Assembly (NCBI GenBank): GCA_030612175.1
Contig: JAUWOJ010000044.1
Coordinates: forward strand, 1 to 8,581
Length of the DNA stretch: 8,581 nt
Source: Candidatus Bipolaricaulota bacterium
GTDB lineage: Bacteria > Bipolaricaulota > Bipolaricaulia > UBA7950 > UBA9294
Direction of reading: 5' to 3'
Of this stretch, positions 1 through 6,633 are shown piece by piece (the stretch's first letter is position 1; each line of letters starts with the position of its first letter). Under the pieces are notes generated by a model. That model ran no database searches. It saw only the letters and a program-made list of their open reading frames with translations, and had not been told where the DNA came from. The translations under genes and the position numbers were made by a program.

Positions 1-3
1 AAA

Positions 4-97
4 TGGCGGAGAGAGAGGGATTCGAACCCTCGGAGCAGGCCTTAACCCGCTCAATTGCTTAGCAGGCAACCACCTTCGGCCACTCGGTCATCTCTCC
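4..97 (-). tRNA. tRNA-Ser (anticodon GCT), CCA end encoded
   Basis: Serine tRNA reading AGC/AGU codons. On the minus strand the 5' acceptor strand GGAGAGA (97-91) pairs with TCTCTCC (14-8), followed by discriminator G (7) and an encoded CCA (6-4). The anticodon loop CTGCTAA sits between GTTGC and GCAAT, giving anticodon GCT. The T arm contains GGTTCGAATCC. A long variable arm (class II tRNA) explains the length of 91 bases before CCA. The 3' end faces out of the window; only three bases (TTT in transcript sense) follow CCA, so the terminator is not visible. Confidence 0.96.
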
Positions 98-104
98 ACT
101 TAAA

Positions 105-133
105 AGTATAACATAATAATTTTTTTCAGGCAA
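105..133 (-). promoter_or_regulatory. Sigma-70-type promoter for tRNA-Ser
   Basis: Minus-strand -35 box TTGCCT (133-128), a 17-base AT-rich spacer and -10 box TATACT (110-105). The expected start site falls at about 98-97, the first base of the tRNA or one before it, so the transcript would have almost no 5' leader. The -35 box is also one arm of a 6-bp inverted repeat with 148-153. This is the best promoter match I found in the window. Confidence 0.6.
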
Positions 134-152
134 GAAAAACCGATAAATTGCC

Positions 153-545
153 TCACGCAAGATGAACATGAACTGGATTTAGCACGATGTACCGAGCCAG
201 TTCCAGCAGGTAGCTTTACTTCTCGATAAGTATCGCCTTGAATCGACCTTGAAGGACATGCCCGACTCGTGCATGTTGGCGATTGAACCACTGCGTGTAG
301 ACGCTGTTGAGGAGCTGCATTCCACGAGACAAGTTGGCTTCAGGCGTTTCGATCAGCAGGTGGTAGTGGTTGCTCATCAGGCAGTACCCATGACAGATCC
401 AGCCGTGCCTAACGACGACATCACTCAGAATCTCTAGGAATCGAGCCCGGTCCTTGTCGTCGAGGAAGATATCTTCTCGCGCATTTCCACGGCTGGTGAC
501 GTGGTAGAGGGCTCCTTCATATTCCAATCGCAATAGTCTTGCCAT
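153..545 (-). pseudogene. REP-associated tyrosine transposase (RAYT, IS200-like Y1 family), broken
   Basis: Y1 transposases are single-strand DNA nickases using an HUH metal site and a catalytic tyrosine. The ATG at 545 opens MARLLRLEYEGALYHVTSRG, a typical RAYT N-terminus. The HUH motif is H60-Y-H62 within MSNHYHLLIE, and GHVLQGRFKAILIEK follows at residues 95-109. The frame then meets TAA (218-216). Directly after it, in the same frame, the codons read SYLLELARYIVLNPV, the helix with the expected catalytic Tyr (189-191). The frame stops finally at TGA (155-153), so the usual 60-80 C-terminal residues are absent. The in-frame stop replaces the acidic residue normally found between EK and SYLLEL. 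A nonsense mutation plus a 3' deletion makes this a dead gene. I see no ribosome binding site at 545; an earlier in-frame ATG at 569 is less like the family start. Confidence 0.85.
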
Positions 546-647
546 GACATCGCAAGACTCAAAGAGCATCGAAAATGAAGACCACCTTCTCTTTGAACCT
601 AATCGTGAACCCTACTCATCCAGAGGGAAGAGTCGACGCGCCAATCT

Positions 648-662
648 CCTCTTGACAAGAGA
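648..662. repeat. Short inverted-repeat motif, copy 1 (downstream of the SBP-EEP gene)
   Basis: CCTCTTGACAAGAGA, containing the near-palindrome CTCTT-GAC-AAGAG. It differs at one of 15 bases from 2545-2559. Each copy lies 65-95 bases past the stop codon of a chimeric gene. This copy forms only a 5-bp stem with a 3-base loop and has no T-run, so alone it is a poor terminator. Confidence 0.4.
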
Positions 663-726
663 ACTACCCAGGGGCACTCCCAGCGCGATCAAGCCCCATT
701 CGATAAGGGTAGGGGCCGCTTAGGGC

Positions 727-2400
727 TCAGGGGAGAGTCACTTCACAGGTCATCTGCAAACCAAGGTGATCTGACACTGTATAGCTTTTCAATTTACATC
801 CAACTTGTGGAGGGATCGTCCTGCAGGCCGTTGGGCGCGCGCTTTGCTTGTCAAAGCAGTAGAGCGTGCCCTGTTTGGAAGGCACAAGCTCGATGGACTT
901 AGGATCGAGTATTAACCTGTTACCGTAATAGTAGAAGAAGTAGTCGATCCTCTGCGGCATGCCGGGCTCCATTGCCAACGTATTGCCTAAATTGCCCCAA
1001 GGCGAGGGTGCTTTCGTCTTCTGGTCCGTACCAATCCAAGTGTGGCCAGGCAATTGGGGGTTAAGCTTGTCCCACACATCCGATAAACCACGCAACTCAT
1101 CTAGCATATCTCTATATTCTGAATTTGCCGCTTTGTCTGCAATGACATTGAAGTCACCCATTAAAACGATTGGATATCCATCATATTTCCCATCTTTACC
1201 AGCAGTGGCCTTTTGGATAAACTTTCGAAGTTCTTCAAACTGTTCCTTCCGAGCTTGCGCGCATCCTGCAGGATCGTACTTCCGTGTAGCTTGCGCATGT
1301 GTAACGAACACATGGATATAGCAGTCCTCTCTTTTGCTCGCGGGGGCTAAGTTTATACGTGCGTAGAGGGCACCCTTGTTTGTAAGCAAATCTGGTAGCC
1401 GCGATTTGCTATATACAAAACCGCTAGCAGCTATGATGGGGTATGTGGACAGGATAGTCAGACCACCATTTAGAAATTGAGGCTTCTCCTTATGATCAGG
1501 GCCCATGACGAAATACTCATCGTACACTATCTGGGCCTTCTCCTTATTTGGCCTAGCATCAATTGCCTTCAATTGGGCGAGATCCTTTTTTTCGCGCTCC
1601 AAGATTCCTATCTTAAGCGAGATACACTTTGGCGTCTTTGCAATCTTGTTGTACCAAGTTTTGATGATTCTATCTTGGCTATTAGCATCGAAAACTTCTT
1701 GTAGTCCGATGATGTGATACCCGCTTATTAGATCAATAATGCAGGGAACACGCTCATCTATAGCCGGTGAAAAGTTGGGCAAAAGCTGCACGTTCTGTGT
1801 GAGGAACCTGACGGATAGTGTAGTTCCCTGCGTCGCAGCTAACAATAATGCAACTGCACGGTCCAGATTCTTGCTCTGCTTGGAAACACACACCACCCAA
1901 TCGCTCTTGTTAGGCCATTCACCCCCTAGGACCTTTCTGTCACACAAGACGGGTACACTTCTTGCGATTTCAAGTTTCCCTCCCGATCCGGAAAGATCTT
2001 GTAGACAATGCGCTAAGTCGCTTACCCACTTGCGGTGTATCACTACGAGGTCAAACTGACCTGCTGCAGCCGCGCAATCAATCATGATGCGGTTGCGGAG
2101 TTCCGAAGGTGAAAACTCGAGCAACTGAACGTCTACGATCGGATGAGCCTTAGCGTATTTCTCTACAACCGCACTCCACTCTGTCTTACTCCCCATAGGA
2201 ATGGCTACCCTAAGTGTTGTTGCGGTAACCGAAGCTCCTAGCAAAAACAGTAATAGGATTAGAAAACATCCAACTCTAGATAGAAATCTCTGCTTAGTGT
2301 TTCGCGTTTTCATTCCTTTCTTTCCTCTTAACTTCGACGTTACAATATCTTGATAAACTTCGTGGATTTCAGCGTAGATCTTGTTTGTTTTTCTTGTCAT
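727..2400 (-). CDS. Exported fusion: short SBP-like module + sphingomyelinase C-type EEP phosphodiesterase
   Basis: 557 residues. Residues 1-40 are basic and polar, 41-60 a hydrophobic signal segment ending ASVTA. Residues 61-190 resemble a cut-down family-1 sugar-binding SBP: first strand TLRVAIPMG, strand FDLVV (116-120), W125-V-S-D-L, then VSKQSKNLDRAVALLLAAT (172-190), which in full SBPs lies in the second half of the protein. Residues 197-557 are a complete EEP domain closest to secreted neutral sphingomyelinases: QNVQLLP (N203), LQEVFD (E235), GGLTILSTYPI (312-322), NKGALYARI (341-349), VTHAQA (H368), GDFNV (D416, N418), IDYFF (D486), VSDHLGL (D544, H545). These match the metal and catalytic positions of Bacillus sphingomyelinase C. 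Likely substrates are phosphocholine lipids or other phosphodiesters; other EEP activities, including nuclease, are not excluded. The start at 2400 has a strong ribosome binding site. An internal ATG at 2313 (MKTRNTKQ) would give a conventional signal peptide. Confidence 0.88.
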   Translation of the reverse strand: MTRKTNKIYAEIHEVYQDIVTSKLRGKKGMKTRNTKQRFLSRVGCFLILLLFLLGASVTATTLRVAIPMGSKTEWSAVVEKYAKAHPIVDVQLLEFSPSELRNRIMIDCAAAAGQFDLVVIHRKWVSDLAHCLQDLSGSGGKLEIARSVPVLCDRKVLGGEWPNKSDWVVCVSKQSKNLDRAVALLLAATQGTTLSVRFLTQNVQLLPNFSPAIDERVPCIIDLISGYHIIGLQEVFDANSQDRIIKTWYNKIAKTPKCISLKIGILEREKKDLAQLKAIDARPNKEKAQIVYDEYFVMGPDHKEKPQFLNGGLTILSTYPIIAASGFVYSKSRLPDLLTNKGALYARINLAPASKREDCYIHVFVTHAQATRKYDPAGCAQARKEQFEELRKFIQKATAGKDGKYDGYPIVLMGDFNVIADKAANSEYRDMLDELRGLSDVWDKLNPQLPGHTWIGTDQKTKAPSPWGNLGNTLAMEPGMPQRIDYFFYYYGNRLILDPKSIELVPSKQGTLYCFDKQSARPTACRTIPPQVGCKLKSYTVSDHLGLQMTCEVTLP

Positions 2401-2408
2401 TTGTAACT

Positions 2409-2416
2409 ACCTCCTT
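2409..2416 (-). promoter_or_regulatory. Strong ribosome binding site of the SBP-EEP gene
   Basis: AAGGAGGT, 8 bases before the ATG at 2400, supports the long start. The alternative ATG at 2313 is preceded by a purine-rich run with GAGG about 10 bases away, a weaker but usable site. Confidence 0.75.
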
Positions 2417-2536
2417 CTGTGATTAGCTAACCACGTCAGGTTGTAACAACAGGCCAGTGGGGCTTGTTTCTTGATGTTTCTTCTTCTCGATGGTTTTCCG
2501 AGCAACTCATCATCTGCGTTGGTAACTAGATACAAC

Positions 2537-2567
2537 CCTCTCCGCCTCTCGACAAGAGACGGAGGGG
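2537..2567 (-). terminator. Stable hairpin between the two short-SBP fusion genes (possible terminator)
   Basis: Arms 2537-2549 and 2555-2567 pair with one C/A mismatch (2545/2559) and one G-T pair, around the loop CGACA. It lies 72 bases past the stop of the gene ending at 2639. In the minus direction the bases after it (TTGTATCTAGTT) are only moderately T-rich; in the plus direction CAGTGTTTTTC follows. It may terminate the upstream gene imperfectly, act as a 3' processing hairpin, or serve an unseen plus-strand transcript. Its loop side carries the motif shared with 648-662. Confidence 0.5.
2545..2559. repeat. Short inverted-repeat motif, copy 2 (inside hairpin)
   Basis: CCTCTCGACAAGAGA, one base different from 648-662. 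Both copies follow genes for short-SBP fusion proteins, which suggests a shared 3' element. Confidence 0.4.
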
Positions 2568-2638
2568 CAGTGTTTTTCACCAAAAAATATGATTGTAGCT
2601 CCTGGTAACTCAGACATAGTACGGACCTACCAATTTCA

Positions 2639-4447
2639 TCAGGGAAGGGTCATATCTTTCACAGCAGTCCCTCCTCCTATATTGTCTCCTGAGATTTGCT
2701 TGGCATCTGTGATGGGGTGCGCAGGTGTAGTGCGTGGTTTGAGCCTTGTGGTTGCTTTCTTAAGGTTCTGGACGCCTGCAGCTCCGACTTTACCTACTTT
2801 GCCGACTTTCCCAGGTATGACGCTTAGTATGCCGAATACGCACTTCATTTTATCTAGGCCATCACTTGTGTCGTTGTCCCGTACCAGGAGGTTGATTGAA
2901 AAAGTGGCGACTTTCCCGATAGGAATTGAGATCTTAGGCGTTACACTGTTAATGAACTTCCCGTCGCCTCCCCAAGTCATGAGTGTCCCAGGACCAAAGC
3001 TTCCCAGCTCTCCTGTCCGAAAGTCGATTCCGAAGGTACCGTCCATCCCATCGATGCCGATGTTGACTCTTCCTGCAACGAATGGATCCCCATCACCCCT
3101 TATCCAATCGTCACCATCTTCATCCCCGATCTTAAGGCTTTTCAGGTAAACGTTAAACACTACCTGATTCCCAAGCCGGACTGCTTTTACGCGAATCGTG
3201 ATGCTTCCATTCTCTTTGCTTCCCAGGTAAAGTGGCATTGTTGCATTTCCCCTTGTTACCTTCGACCTTCCAGCTTGAGCAAGTACTACGGGTGGCACAT
3301 TAAGGAAGGATGAACTCGGTCCTGAGACTGGCATGAAATGGATAGCGTGGGCTAGACTTGAGTAGTTGGGTATGGTGCTAGGTTCGCGAGGTGCCGCACA
3401 AGGAGGTATAGTGCTTTGGGTCGACCGCTGAATTCCTTCGGGATTGTTCTGGGCTAACTGTTCTCCTCTCGCAGGTGTAATTATACTTCCTGTAAACCAC
3501 TGAAGGAGAGAATCTGATTCCTTCACTACTTGTCTGACCAGACTTGTGTCAGGAGCCAGGGCTCGCAGCTGTTCAGTAAGTTCGCCGGGATCGTTACTCA
3601 GTTGTATGTCTGGGCTAGCGGTTATTCCTGAAAGAGCTTGCACCAAGAATCTTCCTCGTCGTAGGATGTAAACCTTAAGTCCAAGCGGGCCTGTCGACGA
3701 GACACATGCCGAACCGAGATCTTCTTCATCCTGGCGTTCGTTCCGCAATCCATTCACGACATAGTCGTAAGCCAGTTCAGCATCTGCTTCGCTCTGGAAC
3801 ATAAATACAAGCTCTGAAATCAATCCGTTGCCTGACTGCCACACGCGAGCATAGCTCACCACCACTTCAGCTGGGGGGGTATCGTATACAGCAACAGTTT
3901 CTGAATCGATATCTGATTGGATAAGAATATCCCATCCTTCAGCTATCCATTCGGGAAGGAAGGTATTCAAGCCCGCCGTCTGAAGTGCTTCACCCAGGCG
4001 CAAAGCGACATCAGTGGAATTACCTTGATATCCGTGTTTGGAAGGAAGGGCAAGTGTAACCCCAACTAGTGGAGACATACCGTAAACCGCCCCATCTATC
4101 ACGATGGGACGAGGCACGGACTCAGGAGAAATCCCAAATGGGTCAATTAGCTTTTCTCCTTCCAAGATCCAAACCATGTCTTCCTTCAGGACTGCAAGAT
4201 CGAGTTCCCTACCCCCGCGTATGTAATCCATGATCACTTCAGAACATGAAAGAAACTTCTCTTCCACGACGATACCCTCTTCTCCGATATCACCTATAAC
4301 TTCTTGAACGGGAGCTGAGTAATAAAGGCCCTTCATCAACTCAGGTAATAAGACATTAAACTTACCTTGAGCTTGGGATCCGATGCTGATGGTTAGCCCC
4401 AAAACTAAGGCTAAAGCCAACGTCAATAACATGTAACGGGTTTTCAT
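2639..4447 (-). CDS. Exported multidomain protein: short SBP-like module + middle domain + Asp/Gly-rich beta domain
   Basis: 602 residues; the ATG at 4447 follows GAGGAGGT with a 5-base spacer. Residues 1-26 are a clear Sec signal peptide (hydrophobic 6-22, SQA cleavage near 26). Residues 28-157 repeat the layout of the short SBP module in the next gene: strand KFNVLLP, helix 43-54, strand LDLAV (82-86), W93, VYGMSPL (121-127), PSK (135-137), then helix DVALRLGEAL (146-155). A full SBP is about 400 residues, so most of lobe 2 is missing. Residues 165-300 form an unidentified mixed alpha/beta region (FMFQSEADAELAYDYV at 215-230; VYILRRGRFLVQAL at 259-272). Residues 320-400 are Pro/Ser/Thr-rich and linker-like. 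Residues 403-535 are beta-rich with an acidic stretch GDEDGDDWIRGDGDP (441-455) that could bind calcium. A GKV triplet repeat (546-554) and a basic tail follow. I assign no function; export and a binding role are inferences. Confidence 0.82.
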   Translation of the reverse strand: MKTRYMLLTLALALVLGLTISIGSQAQGKFNVLLPELMKGLYYSAPVQEVIGDIGEEGIVVEEKFLSCSEVIMDYIRGGRELDLAVLKEDMVWILEGEKLIDPFGISPESVPRPIVIDGAVYGMSPLVGVTLALPSKHGYQGNSTDVALRLGEALQTAGLNTFLPEWIAEGWDILIQSDIDSETVAVYDTPPAEVVVSYARVWQSGNGLISELVFMFQSEADAELAYDYVVNGLRNERQDEEDLGSACVSSTGPLGLKVYILRRGRFLVQALSGITASPDIQLSNDPGELTEQLRALAPDTSLVRQVVKESDSLLQWFTGSIITPARGEQLAQNNPEGIQRSTQSTIPPCAAPREPSTIPNYSSLAHAIHFMPVSGPSSSFLNVPPVVLAQAGRSKVTRGNATMPLYLGSKENGSITIRVKAVRLGNQVVFNVYLKSLKIGDEDGDDWIRGDGDPFVAGRVNIGIDGMDGTFGIDFRTGELGSFGPGTLMTWGGDGKFINSVTPKISIPIGKVATFSINLLVRDNDTSDGLDKMKCVFGILSVIPGKVGKVGKVGAAGVQNLKKATTRLKPRTTPAHPITDAKQISGDNIGGGTAVKDMTLP

Positions 4448-4452
4448 TTTGC

Positions 4453-4460
4453 ACCTCCTC
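4453..4460 (-). promoter_or_regulatory. Ribosome binding site of the 602-residue exported protein
   Basis: GAGGAGGT, 5 bases before the ATG at 4447. A TTGACA lies shortly upstream on the same strand, but no -10 box sits at a proper spacing, so I do not call a promoter. Confidence 0.75.
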
Positions 4461-4504
4461 GATACCTATTGGTTGTCAAGATATCACTCACCCATACCAT
4501 ACGG

Positions 4505-4847
4505 AATCCGCAGGGTCAGACTTGCTTTTTGATCTTTCACTCCTCTCATCAATTCCTGTAGCTTTAGTCAACTCTATCTCACCGCACACTCGGATCCATC
4601 ACCTGCCCGATGAACAAGATGATCCCGGTTTCGATGTCGCGGATCAGGAAGATGAACGGACGATTGAGTTTTACGGTTGGCACGATGGGCATAGGCATGT
4701 CCGCCGCGGTGCCTGCTGCGGCAAACGTTCCGTTTTCGTCGACGGAAACAATGCTCTGGTGGTAAAGATCGCCGAGGAAAAGCTCGCGGGTCAGAGCCAT
4801 CCCCCGGAAGTTCGCCCTGCCGAGGATGAACGCGTCTTTCATGCCCA
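4505..4847 (-). repeat. Duplicated serpin 3' segment, copy A
   Basis: Direct repeat of 6867-7211, covering the last ~89 serpin codons and about 60-70 bases past the stop. Over 4521-4764 I count 6 differences in 244 bases; over 4765-4847 about 23 in 83. The three differences within the closely matching coding part are synonymous. Homology ends at the codons for LGM (around 4847). Confidence 0.9.
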
Positions 4848-4962
4848 GACAGCCCTGCCGTACACACATGCTACCAACTCGAGTCCTGGTCTTCACCCAT
4901 AAATCCAATGGTGGTCCTCTAGGTTTTCTTTGGCCATCAGCGGACGCCACGGGGCTAGTCAC
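4579..4962 (-). pseudogene. Serpin C-terminal fragment (reactive-loop end only)
   Basis: An open frame of 127 codons from GTG at 4962. Residues 1-38 have no visible serpin similarity. From LGMKDAFILGRANF onward it matches the C-terminus of the complete serpin at 6943, and residues from YHQSIVSVDENGTF to the end are identical, including the reactive-centre loop and the NRPF signature. About 350 residues needed for the serpin fold are missing, so it cannot be an inhibitor by itself. Its frame is the same as that of the preceding gene: that gene's TGA (4968-4966) is followed by GAG and then this GTG. It could be a relic, a translationally coupled small protein, or the tail of a former fusion. 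Confidence 0.8.
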
Positions 4963-4965
4963 CTC

Positions 4966-6633
4966 TCACTCTTGGGATAGGTTTGCAAAGTAATCCGGCC
5001 CTTTGAAGCAATGAAAGCCAACTTCTTCGCACTCTTTCTGAGGTCTGACCCGACAACCGAGTGGAATAAGGCATTTCGCACCGCATATGGTCATACATGC
5101 AACACATGTAGCTATATCGAACTTGTCTTCGGCGTTGTCAAGGCACTTCTTATATGCTTCACAGCACTTCCTCACACAAGGGCTCAGGAGTCCTGCTGCT
5201 TTGCATAAGTCATCTTGCCAAGCGCAGTGAACGATCGTTCCATCTGAGAACATGACATCCTTTTGTAAGAAGAATGTATACTCCAATCCATCATCCGAGA
5301 TCTCGTAACTTTCTGCTAAGGAGGGTTCGATCTTGCCTGTCTCGAGCGAGACAGTGACTAAGCCTCTACTGATTTGATGGAGGACATGCTGTTGCCAGTT
5401 AAGATCTTCTGGTGAGTACGTAGTTGCAATCCTCAAAACGTCCCTAGATCCGTCATCGGAAAGGAGCCAGTTACACAGTCCGACTGGAGTATCAAAGACA
5501 ATTCCTCCGACAGACGGTTGGGCAATGACAGAACATGAGGAACGTTGCCACAAGGGGATCAAGACAGCACTATCAGCGAGAAGGCGTTGTACTTCTTCAT
5601 ATATCTGCGTTCGCTCGTCACGATCAACAGTTTGCTTTCCTGTATCAAATAGTTCACACAATTGGTGGTAAAGCACCTGGTCTCTATCTGACACGGCTTG
5701 GTTCAAGTAGGTTCCCAACCACTCAGGGTAATCCACCACCCATGCTGAAAGGAACTCGGCTGGATCAATGATCTCAACAGTCCAATCGCGAATGAAGACG
5801 CCAAGCTGGCCATCTCTTATCTGCGAGATATACGCTGACCATCCCAACTCTACGAGATTAACCCGTACGACACCGGTTTGTTCAAGCGTGCTCTGCAACA
5901 CCTGAGCAGTCTCTCTTACCTTGGCTCCGTAGGCCAGAGAATACCCGAGGGTAATGTCGAGGGGGTACGTTGTAGAGTAGCCAGCTTGCATCAATAGATC
6001 CCTGGCTTTCTCTAGATCCAGTTCAGGAAAGACAGCGGTGTGACTCCAAACCCCTGTGGGAACCAAAGTATACAAAGGCGCATCGTAGCCAGAAGGAAGT
6101 TTACTTAGAAACTCCCTGTCAACGGCATAGGAAATCCCTCTCCTGACCAAGACATCATTAAAAGGGGGGACAGTAACATTAAAGACAAGACTGTAAACAG
6201 CGAGACCCGGACCCTGCAGCGCCGTGAATCCCTGCTCCTCCAGTCGGGAGACATCCTCTGGACGGAATTTGCCGCAAGCAACATTGGCCTCTCCACTCTC
6301 CAGCGCTAAAAGGGCAACCGCGGGTTCGCTGAAGTAATCCTCTATCACCTTGGGAGTCTTAGGTGGTTCGCCCCAATAATCGGCAAACGCTTGGTAGACT
6401 AACTGCCCTTGCGGAGTATCGGACTCGATACCGTAAGGCCCCGGTCCAATAAGAAGAGGAGCGTTCGCAAGCCTTGCCAAGAAAGTGGCATCAGGCTCCT
6501 CAAGTTCGAACCGTAAAATATAAGTATCTATACAGCATCTATCAGTCTTAGGCCAGGCGTTACCCGTAGTACAAGCGAGGCCTAGGAACAATAAAACGCC
6601 GATAAACAACTTCAGATTACCATTAAATTTCAT
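4966..6633 (-). CDS. Exported protein: permuted family-5 (Opp/Dpp-type) SBP + cysteine-rich C-terminal module
   Basis: 555 residues from ATG at 6633, supported by AGGAGGT 7 bases upstream; an in-frame TTG two codons earlier is less likely. Residues 1-28 are a signal peptide (hydrophobic 8-20); C21 lacks a good lipobox. Residues 36-390 match the middle and C-terminal parts of peptide/nickel-type SBPs: YILRFELEEPDATFLARLA (38-56), ISYAVDREFL (167-176), LDLEKARDLLMQAGY (205-219), RTQIYEEVQRLLADSAVLIPLW (341-362). After a DDGS junction (393-396), residues 399-468 match the family N-terminus: LRIATTYSPEDLN, GKIEPSLAESYEISDDGLEYTF, FSDGT. The order is thus reversed, and the TAEDV-type helix that normally links the two parts is absent. 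Residues 470-542 hold 13 cysteines, with CC at 490-491 and CVACMTICGAKC at 510-521. Peptide binding is plausible but unproven. The Cys module might be a disulfide-rich toxin or binding peptide; it loosely recalls halocin C8-like domains. Confidence 0.85.
   Translation of the reverse strand: MKFNGNLKLFIGVLLFLGLACTTGNAWPKTDRCCIDTYILRFELEEPDATFLARLANAPLLIGPGPYGIESDTPQGQLVYQAFADYWGEPPKTPKVIEDYFSEPAVALLALESGEANVACGKFRPEDVSRLEEQGFTALQGPGLAVYSLVFNVTVPPFNDVLVRRGISYAVDREFLSKLPSGYDAPLYTLVPTGVWSHTAVFPELDLEKARDLLMQAGYSTTYPLDITLGYSLAYGAKVRETAQVLQSTLEQTGVVRVNLVELGWSAYISQIRDGQLGVFIRDWTVEIIDPAEFLSAWVVDYPEWLGTYLNQAVSDRDQVLYHQLCELFDTGKQTVDRDERTQIYEEVQRLLADSAVLIPLWQRSSCSVIAQPSVGGIVFDTPVGLCNWLLSDDGSRDVLRIATTYSPEDLNWQQHVLHQISRGLVTVSLETGKIEPSLAESYEISDDGLEYTFFLQKDVMFSDGTIVHCAWQDDLCKAAGLLSPCVRKCCEAYKKCLDNAEDKFDIATCVACMTICGAKCLIPLGCRVRPQKECEEVGFHCFKGPDYFANLSQE

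Noticed and set aside
4..97. tRNA-Ser as the attachment site of an island made of the genes in this window
   Set aside because: The tRNA 3' end, the usual integration point, faces left out of the window. There is no integrase and I found no repeat of the tRNA 3' end in the window.
690..720. GCCCC/GGGGC inverted repeat after the SBP-EEP gene as a terminator
   Set aside because: Only a 5-bp stem with a loop of about 14 bases and no T-run in either direction.
2589..3149. Plus-strand ORF of 186 codons rich in Pro and Ser
   Set aside because: Antisense to the beta domain and GKV repeat of the 602-residue protein; no ribosome binding site and low-complexity composition.
4453..4475. TTGACA as a promoter for the 602-residue protein
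   Set aside because: At 16-18 bases downstream lies the ribosome binding site, not a -10 box.
4522..4902. Plus-strand ORF of 126 codons (and a similar one at 6886-7233)
   Set aside because: Both are antisense shadows of the duplicated serpin 3' segment; the serpin frame explains their openness and similarity.
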